A stretch of 64,000 nt of DNA from Peterkaempfera bronchialis. Lineage in GTDB: Bacteria; Actinomycetota; Actinomycetes; Streptomycetales; Streptomycetaceae. The notes under the pieces were generated by a model. That model did not search any database. It was not told the origin of the DNA and saw nothing but the letters and a program-made list of their open reading frames with translations. Position 1 is the stretch's first letter; the number at the start of each line of letters is the position of its first letter. The stretch is from assembly GCF_003258605.2 (NCBI RefSeq), contig NZ_CP031264.1, positions 6,874,232 through 6,938,231 on the forward strand, given 5' to 3'. A program made the position numbers and the translations under genes. Of this stretch, positions 16,371 to 25,212 are shown piece by piece.

Positions 16371-16799
16371 ATGGACGACGAGACGGCACCAAGCCGCGCA
16401 GACCAGCTCCGCCTGTACCTGGAATCGCTGCGGATCCGGATGGACCCCGACCAGTTCCGGGTGCTGGGCCGCATGATCACGGGCCCGCTGAAGCTGATCG
16501 AGTCCGGGGCGGACACCGTCGACGCGGACATCCCCGACGAGGACGAGCGGTTCCTCACCCGGGAGGTGCGGGACGAGTTCCTGGTCGTCATGGGCATCCT
16601 GGCCACCGGCCGGATGGACCAGCAGGTCGTGGACCTGGGCAGCGGCATCACCACCGTGGTGAGCGCCGAGGTCGCCGAGGACCCGGTCAGGCTCCAGGAG
16701 CTGCGGGACTGGGCCGCCGCCCGCCGCCGCCAGCAGGAGGAGACCGACGCGGTGCTGCGCGGGATCGAGCAGGCCTCGCAGGACGACACCGTGGAGTGA
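16371..16799 (+). CDS. Hypothetical protein
   Basis: 142 residues, rich in Asp, Glu and Arg, with no signal peptide or membrane segment; predicted mostly helical. I do not recognise the family. The start is the ATG at 16371 ([17 protein letters not shown]); a poor GGAGCGG lies upstream. Segments [20 protein letters not shown] and [19 protein letters not shown] alternate charged and hydrophobic residues, compatible with a small cytosolic dimer. It stands alone, between the expansin terminator and the convergent metE gene. Confidence 0.6.
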   Translation: MDDETAPSRADQLRLYLESLRIRMDPDQFRVLGRMITGPLKLIESGADTVDADIPDEDERFLTREVRDEFLVVMGILATGRMDQQVVDLGSGITTVVSAEVAEDPVRLQELRDWAAARRRQQEETDAVLRGIEQASQDDTVE

Positions 16800-16892
16800 C
16801 CGCCCAGGCGAGGGCGGCAGCGATCCGGCCGGAGCGGAGCCGCAGGGGCCCGCCCCGGCCGGAGCCGGGTCAGAGCTGGGTCACGAGCCGGG

Positions 16893-19217
16893 TCAGGAAG
16901 CCGTGGCCGGCAGGCCGTCCCGGACCTCGCGGGCCGCCGCGACCAGGTTCTCCAGCGAGGCCCGGACCTCGGGCCAGCCGCGCGTCTTCAGACCGCAGTC
17001 GGGGTTGACCCAGAGCCGTTCGGCGGGAATGGCCTCAAGTCCCTTGCGCAGCAGGGCCGCCGCCTCGTCCGCGCCGGGGACACGCGGGGAGTGGATGTCG
17101 TAGACGCCCGGGCCGACCTCGCGGGGGTAGCCGGCGGTGGCGAGTTCATCGGCGACCCGCATATGGGAGCGGGCCGCCTCCAGGCTGATCACATCGGCGT
17201 CCAGGTCGTCGATGGCCTGGAGGATGTCACCGAACTCCGCGTAGCACATATGGGTGTGGACCTGGGTGTCCGGGCGGACCCCGCTGGTGGTGAGGCGGAA
17301 CGCCTCGGTCGCCCAGGCCAGGTACCCGGCCCGGTCGGCACCGCGCAGCGGCAGCGTCTCGCGCAGGGCGGGCTCGTCCACCTGGATCACCGATGTACCG
17401 GCCGCCTCCAGGTCGTTCACCTCGTCGCGCAGCGCGAGCGCGACCTGCCGGGCGGTCTCGCCGAGCGGCTGGTCGTCGCGGACGAAGGACCAGGCGAGCA
17501 TGGTGACCGGACCGGTGAGCATGCCCTTGACCGGGCGGTCGGTGAGCGACTGGGCGTAGGTCGTCCAGCGGACCGTCATCGGCTCGGGGCGGGAGATGTC
17601 CCCGGCCAGGATCGGCGGCCGGACATAGCGGGTGCCGTACGACTGGACCCAGCCGTGCTGGGTGGCGAGGTAGCCCGTCAACTGCTCGGCGAAGTACTGC
17701 ACCATGTCGTTGCGCTCGGGCTCGCCGTGCACCAGGACGTCGATACCGGCCTTCTCCTGGAAGGCGAGGACGTCGCGGATCTCCGCCTTGATGCGCTCCT
17801 CGTACGCCGAGGCGTCGATCCGCCCGGTGCGCAGCTCGGCGCGGGCGGTGCGCAGGTCGGCCGTCTGCGGGAAGGAGCCGATGGTCGTGGTCGGCAGCAG
17901 CGGCAGCCCGAGGCGGGCGTGCTGCGCGGCGGCCCGCTCCGGGTACGGGTGCGAGCGGCGGGCGTCCTGGTCGGTGACGGCCGCGCTGCGGGCGCGGACC
18001 GCCGGGTCGTGGGTGAGTACGGAACCGGCTCGGGAGGCCAGGTCGGCGCGGTTGGCGGCGAGTTCGGCGGCGATGAGGTCGGTGCCCTGGGCGAGCCCTC
18101 GGGCCAGGGTGACGATCTCGGCGGTCTTCTGGCGGGCGAAGGCCAGCCAGCGGGCGATCTGCGGGTCGATGTCACGCTCGGCCGAGGCGTCCAGCGGGAC
18201 GTGCAGCAGGGAGCAGGAGGACGCCACATCGACCCGGTCGGCGAGTCCCAGGAGCGTGCCCAGGGTGGCCAGGGACTTCTCGAAGTCGTTGATCCAGACA
18301 TTGCGGCCGTTGACGACTCCGGCGAGCAGGCGCTTGCCGGGCAGCCCGCCGACGGCCGCGAGGTCGCCGAGGTTGGCGGCGGCGGCGCCGGTGAAGTCCA
18401 GGGCCAGCCCCTCGACGGGGGCCTTGGCCAGGACCGGAAGGGCCTCGCCCAGCCGGTCGAAGTAGGAGGCGACCAGCAGCTTCGGCCGGTCGGTGAGACC
18501 GCCCAGCTCACGGTAGGCGCGGGCGGCGGCGTTCAGCTCGGCCGGGGTGCGGTCCTGCACCAGGGCCGGTTCGTCCAGCTGCACCCACTCGGCACCGGCG
18601 GAACGCAGGTCGGCGAGCGCCTCGGCGTACACCGGCAGCAGCCGGTCCAGCAGGGCCAGCGGCTCGAAGTCCGCCGCGACGCCGGGGGCGGGCTTCGCCA
18701 GCAGGAGGTAGGTGACCGGGCCGATCAGCACCGGGCGCGCGGTGAGGCCGAGCGCCAGCGCCTCCGTGAGCTCGGCGACCTGCTTGGCGGTGTCGGCGCT
18801 GAACGCGGTGTCGGGGCCCAGCTCCGGGACCAGGTAGTGGTAGTTGGTGTCGAACCACTTGGTCATCTCCAGCGGCGCCACATCCTGGGTGCCGCGCGCC
18901 ATCGCGAAGTAGCCGTCCAGGGCGTCCGCCTCGACGGCGGCGCGGTGCCGGGCGGGGATCGCGCCGACCATCACGCTGGTGTCCAGGACGTGGTCATAGA
19001 GCGAGAAGTCGCCGGTCGGCACCTCGTGGATGCCGGCGTCGGCGAGCAGCCGCCAGTTGGCGCGGCGCAGTTCGGCGGCCGTGTCCCGGAGGGCGCCGGC
19101 GGTGACGCGGCCCTGCCAGTACCCCTCGATGGCCTTCTTCAGTTCCCGGTTCCGGCCCGGGCGTGGGTAGCCGTACACGGTTCCCCGTGCTGCCGCGGCT
19201 GCGGACGTGCTGGTCAC
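16893..19217 (-). CDS. metE: Cobalamin-independent methionine synthase
   Basis: 774 residues from a GTG at 19217 behind AAGGAG, matching the usual MetE length (about 755-775). It transfers the methyl group of 5-methyltetrahydropteroyl-polyglutamate to homocysteine, the last step of methionine synthesis in the cytosol. The N-terminal barrel starts [19 protein letters not shown]; the C-terminal barrel has [27 protein letters not shown], and the zinc ligands His and Cys in HTHMCYAEF (about 655) plus Cys in [11 protein letters not shown] (about 740). A cobalamin riboswitch directly upstream implies it is turned off when B12 is available and the B12-dependent enzyme MetH can act. Confidence 0.97.
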   Translation of the reverse strand: MTSTSAAAAARGTVYGYPRPGRNRELKKAIEGYWQGRVTAGALRDTAAELRRANWRLLADAGIHEVPTGDFSLYDHVLDTSVMVGAIPARHRAAVEADALDGYFAMARGTQDVAPLEMTKWFDTNYHYLVPELGPDTAFSADTAKQVAELTEALALGLTARPVLIGPVTYLLLAKPAPGVAADFEPLALLDRLLPVYAEALADLRSAGAEWVQLDEPALVQDRTPAELNAAARAYRELGGLTDRPKLLVASYFDRLGEALPVLAKAPVEGLALDFTGAAAANLGDLAAVGGLPGKRLLAGVVNGRNVWINDFEKSLATLGTLLGLADRVDVASSCSLLHVPLDASAERDIDPQIARWLAFARQKTAEIVTLARGLAQGTDLIAAELAANRADLASRAGSVLTHDPAVRARSAAVTDQDARRSHPYPERAAAQHARLGLPLLPTTTIGSFPQTADLRTARAELRTGRIDASAYEERIKAEIRDVLAFQEKAGIDVLVHGEPERNDMVQYFAEQLTGYLATQHGWVQSYGTRYVRPPILAGDISRPEPMTVRWTTYAQSLTDRPVKGMLTGPVTMLAWSFVRDDQPLGETARQVALALRDEVNDLEAAGTSVIQVDEPALRETLPLRGADRAGYLAWATEAFRLTTSGVRPDTQVHTHMCYAEFGDILQAIDDLDADVISLEAARSHMRVADELATAGYPREVGPGVYDIHSPRVPGADEAAALLRKGLEAIPAERLWVNPDCGLKTRGWPEVRASLENLVAAAREVRDGLPATAS

Positions 19218-19382
19218 AAGACTCTCCTTCGCGAGCATGTCTCCGACGACCCCGGGACGGGTCGTAGGCGCGAAGGGTGGCAAGACCGGGCGGACCGCGA
19301 CGATCTGCCGTCGCATGTCTCCGCCTGATATGTACGCCGACCCGCCCACGAGGTCACCGGGATCTCCGCGCGCGTCGGTTGC

Positions 19383-19610
19383 GCACGGGCAGTGGCAGGT
19401 CTTCGGACTCGTGGGCACGTCTGCCGGGGCAGACACCTACTGGCCGTCGCTTCCCAGGCCCGTACCGGGCCCAGTGCATATGACGGCGGTCGTTCCCGCT
19501 CACCGCTGCGGGGCAGTCCCGGATTCCCACCGGGTTCCCTCTTGCGACGCGTCTGCCTGGCGGGCAGGGCGAACCAGCTGCGCCGGTCAGCCTAGGCGCT
19601 GGGGCGGGTC
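19383..19610 (-). promoter_or_regulatory. Cobalamin riboswitch controlling metE
   Basis: On the minus strand the aptamer is recognisable from its conserved blocks: AACCCGGTGGGAATCCGGG, GACTGCCCCGCAGCGGTGAG, and the B12 box AGTCCGAAGACCTGCCA near its 3' end (around 19393-19410). It lies about 170 bases before the metE start, the usual position for a cis-acting B12 switch repressing metE. Confidence 0.93.
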
Positions 19611-19712
19611 CGGGACAGCACCGTTCACATGTCGGATGGTGAGATGAGACACGGGCGGACCTGCGGCAGGGGGGCTCTGGACTTACTAGGACGCCCAACT
19701 ATATGTTCATGG

Positions 19713-19855
19713 ACAAGGCCCGCGGTGCAGGGAAGCCGGTGCGAATCCGGCGCGGTCCCGCCACTGTGACCGGGGAGTGCGTCGCTGAGACACGCCACTG
19801 ACGTGCAGGACGTCGGGAAGGCAGACGGGGCGCGTTGATCCGGGAGTCAGGATAC
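19713..19855 (+). promoter_or_regulatory. Second cobalamin riboswitch, truncated in its B12 box
   Basis: The plus strand carries GGTGCAGGGAAGCCGGTG, CGAATCCGGCGCGGTCCCGC, CACTGTGACCGGGGAG, GGGAAGGC and GATCCGGGAGTCAGGATAC, the conserved core of a cobalamin riboswitch. The B12 box (consensus AGYCMGGAGACCKGCC) is intact only to AGTCAGGATAC; the CCKGCC half is replaced by ATGGTC, the first codons of an acyl-CoA dehydrogenase remnant. The P1 closing stem is therefore probably lost and the switch non-functional. An AT-rich patch at 19680-19712 may be its old promoter. Confidence 0.88.
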
Positions 19856-20216
19856 ATGGTCGCCTGGATGATCGACCGCTACGGCGACCAGGCCCAGCGC
19901 GCCCGCTGGCTGCCCGCCCTCTGGCATCGTCATGACCCGCACCGGCGGAGAGGGGGCGGACGGCGTCTCCGCGTCTGTCGTCGACCGCGACGATCCGCAG
20001 GCAGCCCAGCTCTGCGCCGTGGCCAAGCGGTTCGCCACCGACACCGGCTACTCCGTGGCCGACCGCGCCCGGCAACTGCACGGCGGCTACGGCTATCTGA
20101 CCGACTATGGCATCGAGAAGATCGTCCGTGACCTTCGGGTCCACCGCATCCTGGAAGGAACCAACGAGATCATGAGCCTGATCGTGGCCCGTGGACTGAC
20201 CGGGGCCGCCCGATGA
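19856..20216 (+). pseudogene. Acyl-CoA dehydrogenase remnant
   Basis: Three pieces of an acyl-CoA dehydrogenase of the isobutyryl/short-branched type remain. The first (19856-19921, MVAWMIDRYGDQAQRARWLPAL) comes from the N-terminal helical domain; the second (from about 19925, in another frame, IVMTRTGGEGADGVSASVVD) from the beta domain; the third (QAAQLCAVAKRFATDTGYSV, then QLHGGYGYLTDYGIEKIVRD and LEGTNEIMSLIVARG) is the C-terminal FAD/CoA domain. About 116 of the usual 380 or so codons are left, with at least one frameshift and two internal deletions. It still overlaps the start of the intact hydrolase gene by 4 bases, its ancestral operon partner. Confidence 0.88.
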
Positions 20217-21310
20217 CCGACGACGACTCCGTCCTGGTGCGCACCGAGGGCCGCGCGGCCTACCTCACCCTCAACCGGCCCCGGGCCCTCAACGCGCTCA
20301 ACCACGCCATGGTGCTCCGCCTCGGGGCGGCCCTCACCGCAGCGGAGCGTGACCCCGCCGTGCAGACCGTGGTGATCAGCGGCGCGGGGGAGCGCGGCCT
20401 CTGCGCGGGCGGCGACATCCGCTCCATTTACCAGGACGTACGCTCCGGCGGCGGCGCGGCCTCGGCGGCGTTCTGGCGCGACGAGTACCGGCTCAATGCC
20501 CGCATCGCCCACTACCCCAAGCCCTATGTCGCCCTGATGGACGGCATCGTGATGGGCGGCGGCGTCGGCGTCTCGGCCCACGGCAGCGTACGGATCGTCA
20601 CCGAGCGGTCCAGAGTCGCCATGCCCGAGACCGGCATCGGCTTCGTACCGGACGTCGGCGGCACCCATCTGCTCTCCCTCGCCCCTGGAGAGCTGGGCAC
20701 CCACCTGGCGCTCACCGGGACGCCGGTGGGCGCCGGGGACGCCCTGCTGTGCGGGCTCGCCGACCACTTCGTCCCGGCGGGCCGGCTGCCCGGACTGCTC
20801 GCCGACCTCGCCGATGCCCCTGTGCCGGAGGTGCTGCCCCGGTACGTCGGCGAGGCACCGGCGGGCGAGCTGGCCGCCCACCGGGAGTGGATCGACCACT
20901 GCTACGCGGCCGACAGCGTCGAGGAGATCCTGGACCGGCTGCTCGGCAGCGGCGCAGCGGCCGCGAAGGAAGCCGCAGCGACCATCCTCACCCGATCCCC
21001 CACCTCGCTCAAGGTCACCCTGGCGGCGCTGCGCCGCGCCCGGCACCTCGGCCCGCTGGAGCGGGTCCTGGAGCAGGAGTACCGCATCTCCTGCGCCACC
21101 CTGTCCGCACCGGACCTGGTGGAGGGCATCCGCGCCCAGGTGATCGACAAGGACCGCGACCCGCACTGGTCCCCGGCCACCCTCGCCGAGGTCACCGAGT
21201 CGGACGTGGCCCGCTTCTTCGCCCCGCTCGGCGCGCAGGAGCTCTCCTTCGCCGCCGACCCCGCCGACCCCGCCGACCCTGCCGACCCCGTGCAGGAGGT
21301 GCCCTGGTGA
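20213..21310 (+). CDS. Enoyl-CoA hydratase/isomerase-family 3-hydroxyisobutyryl-CoA hydrolase
   Basis: 365 residues. The crotonase fold is shown by LTLNRPRALNALNHAMV, the oxyanion-hole segment GLCAGGDIRSIY and the catalytic region MDGIVMGGGVGVSAHG...MPETGIGFVPDVGGTHLLS, with the Glu and Asp pattern typical of HIBCH. The C-terminal part (TSLKVTLAALRRARHLGPLE) is the HIBCH extension that distinguishes it from ordinary enoyl-CoA hydratases. It hydrolyses 3-hydroxyisobutyryl-CoA in valine catabolism. A short Asp-Pro-Ala repeat lies near the C-terminus. Both neighbours in its operon are broken, so its expression is uncertain. Confidence 0.88.
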   Translation: MTDDDSVLVRTEGRAAYLTLNRPRALNALNHAMVLRLGAALTAAERDPAVQTVVISGAGERGLCAGGDIRSIYQDVRSGGGAASAAFWRDEYRLNARIAHYPKPYVALMDGIVMGGGVGVSAHGSVRIVTERSRVAMPETGIGFVPDVGGTHLLSLAPGELGTHLALTGTPVGAGDALLCGLADHFVPAGRLPGLLADLADAPVPEVLPRYVGEAPAGELAAHREWIDHCYAADSVEEILDRLLGSGAAAAKEAAATILTRSPTSLKVTLAALRRARHLGPLERVLEQEYRISCATLSAPDLVEGIRAQVIDKDRDPHWSPATLAEVTESDVARFFAPLGAQELSFAADPADPADPADPVQEVPW

Positions 21311-21470
21311 GCGCCGTCATCGGCTTCATCGGACTCGGCCATATGGGCGGCCCGATGGCCGCCAACCTCGTCAAGGCCGGCCACCGGGTGCGCGGCTGCG
21401 ACCTGTGGCCGAGTCCCTGGCGGGGCGGCTGCCGACTCCGGCGTCGAGCCCGCCTCCTCCCGCCTCGCGA
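21307..21470 (+). pseudogene. mmsB: 3-hydroxyisobutyrate dehydrogenase remnant
   Basis: The GTG at 21307 overlaps the hydrolase stop and begins a clean MmsB N-terminus: VIGFIGLGHMGGPMAANLVK then AGHRVRGCDL (Rossmann GxGxxG). After about 36 codons the frame is broken; ESLA and AADSGVEPASS, expected next in the family, appear in other frames to about 21465, after which no homology is visible. The NAD-binding loop is kept but the catalytic domain is gone. The family oxidises 3-hydroxyisobutyrate to methylmalonate semialdehyde. Confidence 0.85.
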
Positions 21471-21495
21471 GCCGCGAGCCGCGGGGCGGGAGGAG
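21454..21495 (+). terminator. Hairpin after the decayed valine operon
   Basis: Inverted repeat CTCCTCCCGCC ... GGCGGGAGGAG (11-bp stem, 20-base loop containing a secondary CGCG pairing). Confidence 0.5.
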
Positions 21496-21594
21496 CATCG
21501 AATCAGACATAAGGCGCAGACCGGGATGCTTACCCCCGCGATACGAGGGAATGAGCGGCGTGGAGGCTACTCATCCGGGAGATCGGAGGACCCC

Positions 21595-21750
21595 GTGATC
21601 GCCCTCGGAATCATCCTCCTCATCATCGGCTTCATCTTCCACATCGCCATCCTCTGGACCATCGGGATCATCCTGGCCGTCATCGGGGCCATCCTGTGGA
21701 TCCTGGGGTCGTTGGGACACGCGATCGGCGGTCGACGCCACTACTGGTAG
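21595..21750 (+). CDS. DUF6131-type small hydrophobic protein
   Basis: 51 residues from a GTG at 21595, preceded by GGAGG with a 4-base spacer. It is almost entirely two hydrophobic spans (VIALGIILLIIGFIFHIAIL and ILAVIGAILWILGSLGHAIG) ending in GGRRHYW. This matches the DUF6131 pattern of very small actinobacterial membrane proteins (GIILLIIGF...ILW, C-terminal GGRRHY). Function unknown. It lies 22 bases before the general stress protein gene and may share its transcript. Confidence 0.8.
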   Translation: MIALGIILLIIGFIFHIAILWTIGIILAVIGAILWILGSLGHAIGGRRHYW

Positions 21751-21772
21751 GACCGTCCGGAAGTGGATCGAG

Positions 21773-22288
21773 ATGCCAGAGGACCCTGGCCCGCTGAACC
21801 CGATCACCATCGCCTGGAACACGGTGTCCAGCTACGCCACGTACGAGGAGGCGCAGGCTGCGGTCGACCGGCTGTCCGACGAGCACTTCCCGGTCGAACA
21901 GCTCGACATCATCGGTACCGACCTGCGCCTGGTGGAACGGGTCACCGGCCGGCTCACCAAGGGACGCGCGGCAGCCGCAGGCGCCGCCAGTGGAGCCTGG
22001 TTCGGACTCTTCATCGCCCTGCTGGTCGGTCTCTTCACCGCCGGTCCGGTGTGGCTGGGCCTGATCGTCGGCGGCATCCTCATCGGAGCGGTGTGGGGAG
22101 CCCTCTTCGGCTTCGTCGGGCACGCCGCCACCCGGGGCCGCCGTGACTTCTCCTCCACGAAGTCCCTGGTGGCGTCCCGCTACGACCTGATCGCCCGGGG
22201 CGGCCACGCCGATCAGGCCCGCGCCGCCCTGGAGCGTGCCGGGCTCGGCAGCGGCACCGCCGCGCCGCCGCCCCAGCCGAGCCGCTGA
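21773..22288 (+). CDS. General stress protein (YflT/GSP17M-like) with membrane segments
   Basis: 171 residues. The N-terminal part (VSSYATYEEAQAAVDRLSDE, then FPVEQLDIIGTDLRLVERVT) is the heat-induced stress protein YflT domain, followed by two Gly-rich hydrophobic spans (about 65-115, LVGLFTAGPVWLGLIVGGIL), and a short YDLIARGGHADQARAALERA tail. Relatives are induced by stress in Gram-positive bacteria, but the biochemical role is not known. A perfect palindromic terminator follows after 5 bases. Confidence 0.8.
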   Translation: MPEDPGPLNPITIAWNTVSSYATYEEAQAAVDRLSDEHFPVEQLDIIGTDLRLVERVTGRLTKGRAAAAGAASGAWFGLFIALLVGLFTAGPVWLGLIVGGILIGAVWGALFGFVGHAATRGRRDFSSTKSLVASRYDLIARGGHADQARAALERAGLGSGTAAPPPQPSR

Positions 22289-22293
22289 CCCGT

Positions 22294-22325
22294 CCCGCCT
22301 GCGCCTGCCGGCAGGCGCAGGCGGG
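22294..22325 (+). terminator. Perfect palindromic terminator
   Basis: 16-bp arms CCCGCCTGCGCCTGCC and complement with no loop spacer; it starts 5 bases after the stress-protein stop. Confidence 0.7.
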
Positions 22326-22390
22326 TCAACCTGCGGTGAGCCGCGCGTGCCGTCGGCGCCGGCTGCGCCCGCGACGGGCAGCGTGGAGGC

Positions 22391-22729
22391 ATGCACCGGT
22401 TTCCGCTCTCCGCGATCCTCTGTACCGCCTGCGCCGTCTCCATGGCCTGGACGGCACCGGGTTACTCGGGCCCGGCGTGGGCGACCACGGTCGTCGGCGC
22501 GGGCAATGGCGCCTTCGACAACGCCTGTACGACCGTGAGCGCCCCCGCAGCCCAGACGCAGACCGACGCGGGCGGCGGGCTGATCGGCACCGCCGTCTCC
22601 CTGCCCGGGGGCGCACCGACCAACCAGTGCGGCAACCTCGGCATCGGCGACACACCGGACGGCCGCACCGACGGCCCGGTGGGCCAGACCCTCCACGGCC
22701 TGATCCAGGCGGTCAAGGGCGAGAAGTAG
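22391..22729 (+). CDS. Small secreted protein
   Basis: 112 residues with a signal peptide (about 1-31, LSAILCTACAVSMAWTAP... cut near PAWA-TT). The mature part is small, Gly/Thr-rich and contains two Cys (NACTTVSAP and NQCGNLGIGD), compatible with one disulphide. The composition recalls chaplin-like surface proteins, but no true chaplin repeat is present, so I do not assign it. It stands after the terminator of the stress gene and has its own upstream region. Confidence 0.65.
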   Translation: MHRFPLSAILCTACAVSMAWTAPGYSGPAWATTVVGAGNGAFDNACTTVSAPAAQTQTDAGGGLIGTAVSLPGGAPTNQCGNLGIGDTPDGRTDGPVGQTLHGLIQAVKGEK

Positions 22730-23180
22730 CGGGCCGCCACTCGTCCAACAAGGGCGCGCGCCGACAGGCGGCGTGGAAAGCCGGTCGTGCACCGCGTCGA
22801 CCTGGGTGAGGCCACCGCACCGAAGCCGGCCCGGCATGCCTTGGTCCGAAGATCATCGTCCAGTCATGGGCGTCGTCGCCGGCGGCGGCAGCCAGCGGTT
22901 GGGCAGCAGCGCAGCGAATTGCTCCCAGAGCGTCACCCTGCTGCCGGGGCTCCCCACGCCGCCTGTCTGCGCGAGCTCTAAGGTACAAGCCGGACGGCGT
23001 GACGACCGCCGCGCGCCTGGATCCAGCAGCTGGCCGGCCCGCTCCCCACCAGCTAGCGCCTCGCCCGCCGACGCGGCAGACGGGCGTGCCAGGGCACCAC
23101 CCGACCCGGGAGCCGGGCACGCGATGGTCTGCGCGGCCCGGCTCCCATTGCCCGCCCCCTGGTGGTCAGCGGCCCTGTGG
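22730..23180. other. Gene-free left border of the alkaloid cluster
   Basis: 451 bases with no supported gene. On the minus strand a short frame (22853-22980, VTLWEQFAALLPNRWLPPP) looks protein-like and ends in a normal stop, but I cannot assign it; it could be the tail of a broken gene. A short direct duplication (GTGGTCAGCGGCCCT, 23161-23180) reaches into the 3' end of the hydrolase gene. Confidence 0.45.
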
Positions 23181-24200
23181 TCAGCGGCCCTGCGGTGGGC
23201 TGCCGTGGCGGGCTGCGGCGAGCCGGGCGACCGGTTGCGGTGCCGGGTCCGGTACGTCCGGTGGGCCGAGCGCGAAGGCTTCGCGGAGCGCGGCCACGGC
23301 CAGCTGCCGGGCCTGGGCGGCACGCGGGGAGACGGCGTCGAGGTGGAGCGCGGGGTGGATCACGCCGAGGCAGCGGGTGGCCCGGACCGGTACTCCGGCC
23401 GCCGCCAGCCGCTCGGCGTACGCCTCGCCCTCGTCGCGCAGCGGGTCGTACTCCATGGTCAGCACGGTGGCCGGTGGAAGCCCCGCCAGGTCGGGGGCGC
23501 GCATCGGGACGGCCTGCCAGGGGGCGTCGGGGAACGCCTCCTCGGGCATCGCCAGATAGGTCTGCCAGCAGAGCCGCATCACGGCCCGGGTGCAGCCGTA
23601 GCCGTCCCCGAGAGTGCGGTAGGAGCCGGAGTCCATGGCGGTGTCGAGGGCCGGGCAGATGAGGAGTTGGTGGGCGATCGGTGGCCCGCCCGCGTCGCGG
23701 GCGAGCATGGCCACCACGGTGGCGAGGTTGGCACCGGCGCTGTCCCCCGCCACCGCCAGCCGGGCGGGGTCGCCGCCGAAGGACGCGGCGTTGGCGGCGG
23801 CCCAGGCGGTGACCGCCCAGGCGTCGTCCAGCGCCGCCGGGAAGGGGTGCTCGGGGGCGAGCCGGTAGCCGACGTTGAGGACGACGGACTCCGCCTCCGA
23901 GGCCAGCGCGCGGCAGACCGGGTCCATATGGTCGATGGAGCCGGTCATCCAGCCTCCGCCGTGGAGGTAGACGACGACCGGCAGCGCGGACCCGGGGCGC
24001 GGGTGGTAGAGCCGGACCGGGACGGGGCCGCCCGGGCCGGGCACCGCGAGGTCCCGGACCTGCGCCACCGGGGCGGTGGGCGCGCAGTACGCCACCATGC
24101 TCTCGATGACGGCGCGGAACTCGGCGAGCGGCAGATCCTGGATGGCGGGCCCGGTCGTGTGGGCGTCCAGGAAGGCCGCGATCCGGGGGTCGAGCGCCAT
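23181..24200 (-). CDS. Alpha/beta hydrolase (HSL family), probable deacetylase of the alkaloid cluster
   Basis: 339 residues. Hormone-sensitive-lipase-type hydrolase: oxyanion motif YLHGGGWMTG (about 80), nucleophile GDSAGAN (about 150), Asp in TMEYDPLRDE and His in CLGVIHPALH. Its ATG lies one base after the stop of the methyltransferase gene, so the two form one transcript divergent from the six-gene operon. In the physostigmine (psm) pathway a hydrolase removes the N-acetyl group after ring closure; I assign that role here from context. It could instead be an ordinary esterase. The C-terminal Pro/Ala/Arg tail is partly encoded by a repeated GTGGTCAGCGGCCCT-flanked region. Confidence 0.82.
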   Translation of the reverse strand: MALDPRIAAFLDAHTTGPAIQDLPLAEFRAVIESMVAYCAPTAPVAQVRDLAVPGPGGPVPVRLYHPRPGSALPVVVYLHGGGWMTGSIDHMDPVCRALASEAESVVLNVGYRLAPEHPFPAALDDAWAVTAWAAANAASFGGDPARLAVAGDSAGANLATVVAMLARDAGGPPIAHQLLICPALDTAMDSGSYRTLGDGYGCTRAVMRLCWQTYLAMPEEAFPDAPWQAVPMRAPDLAGLPPATVLTMEYDPLRDEGEAYAERLAAAGVPVRATRCLGVIHPALHLDAVSPRAAQARQLAVAALREAFALGPPDVPDPAPQPVARLAAARHGSPPQGR

Positions 24201-24201
24201 C

Positions 24202-25212
24202 TCAGCGGGCCCCGGCCCGGTGCCCGGTGGGGCCGGGCAGCGGCAGCAGGTTGCCCTTGACCCGGGGGACGCAGCGGTCGAGGCTCGCGCCGCGCCCGGC
24301 GAGGACCCGGAAGCCGGTGGGGCGGAGGCGCAGTTCCAGCGCCCGCACCCGGTCGAGGTTGCCGAGGGTGGAGAGCCGTTCGCGCAGGGCGGCGCTGTCG
24401 AAGAGGCTCTGGGGGCGGACGAAGCGGTCGCTCTCCGGCTCCAGGCCGTCCAGGTCGATGAACGCCACCCGGTCGGGGCAGTACACCCGGTCGGCGGCCA
24501 GCCAGTCCAGGCCCAGCCCGTCGAAGAGCCCGGGCACGTCGCCGAAGCGCATCGGCTGGACCACGGGGTTGAGGTAGGCGTCCGCGTCGAACACGTCCTG
24601 CTCGGCCTGGCTCAGCGCCGTCCCGGTCCAGCCGGCCGGGAAGCCGTACTCGGCGAGCGGCAGGCTGAGCCCCAGCAGCCGCACCGTCTCCAGGCCGGCG
24701 GCCGGGTCGTCGGCCGGGGCCAGCAGCTGGACCAGCTCCCGGTCCAGCATCCTGCCGTGCTCGCCGAGCGCGTGGTAGAGCCACAGGTGCAGCAGTCCGT
24801 CGTCGCCGAGGTGCTCGGTCAGCCACCGCAGCCCGGCCCGGGGGTCGGGCAGGTGGTGCAGTACGCCGAAGCAGACGACCAGGTCGAAGCGGGTCGCCAG
24901 GTCGAGCTGCGGCATGGTGCCGTGGACGAAGTCCACATTGCCGACGCCGTGCCGTTCGGCCAGGCCACGGGCGATGTCAAGGGAGCGCCGGCAGGCGTCC
25001 ACCCCGGTGAACCGGGCCTCCGGGTGCCGCCGGGCCAGCGCCACCAGTGTGTGCCCGGTGCCGCAGCCGGCGTCGAGCACCTGGAGGCCGTCCAGCGCGG
25101 TGTCGCCCAGTACGAGCGGCAGCTCGTCCGCGACGACGTCGATCAGCCCGGAATCCGGTTCCGGGGAGGGAAAGGGAAAGTCCTCGTAGAGTCGTGCGAC
25201 CTCGATTGCCAT
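24202..25212 (-). CDS. SAM methyltransferase, probable indole C3-methyltransferase
   Basis: 336 residues, about 70 longer than the two other methyltransferases of the cluster. It starts MAIEVARLYEDFPFPSPEPD; motif I is LQVLDAGCGTGHTLVALA (about 43-60), then FTGVDACRRSLDIA and the post-motif VVCFGVLHHLPDPRAGLRWL. A long C-terminal domain (about 190-336) follows. By size and by pairing with the hydrolase I infer it to be the counterpart of the C3-methyltransferase PsmD, which methylates the indole C3 of an N-acetyltryptamine and triggers pyrroloindoline formation. The alternative is another N- or O-methyltransferase. First gene of the left divergent unit. Confidence 0.8.
   Translation of the reverse strand: MAIEVARLYEDFPFPSPEPDSGLIDVVADELPLVLGDTALDGLQVLDAGCGTGHTLVALARRHPEARFTGVDACRRSLDIARGLAERHGVGNVDFVHGTMPQLDLATRFDLVVCFGVLHHLPDPRAGLRWLTEHLGDDGLLHLWLYHALGEHGRMLDRELVQLLAPADDPAAGLETVRLLGLSLPLAEYGFPAGWTGTALSQAEQDVFDADAYLNPVVQPMRFGDVPGLFDGLGLDWLAADRVYCPDRVAFIDLDGLEPESDRFVRPQSLFDSAALRERLSTLGNLDRVRALELRLRPTGFRVLAGRGASLDRCVPRVKGNLLPLPGPTGHRAGAR

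Noticed and set aside
22773-24260. Plus-strand open frame opposite the alpha/beta hydrolase
   Set aside because: The minus-strand frame encodes a complete HSL-type hydrolase with all catalytic residues. The plus-strand frame has no recognisable domain.
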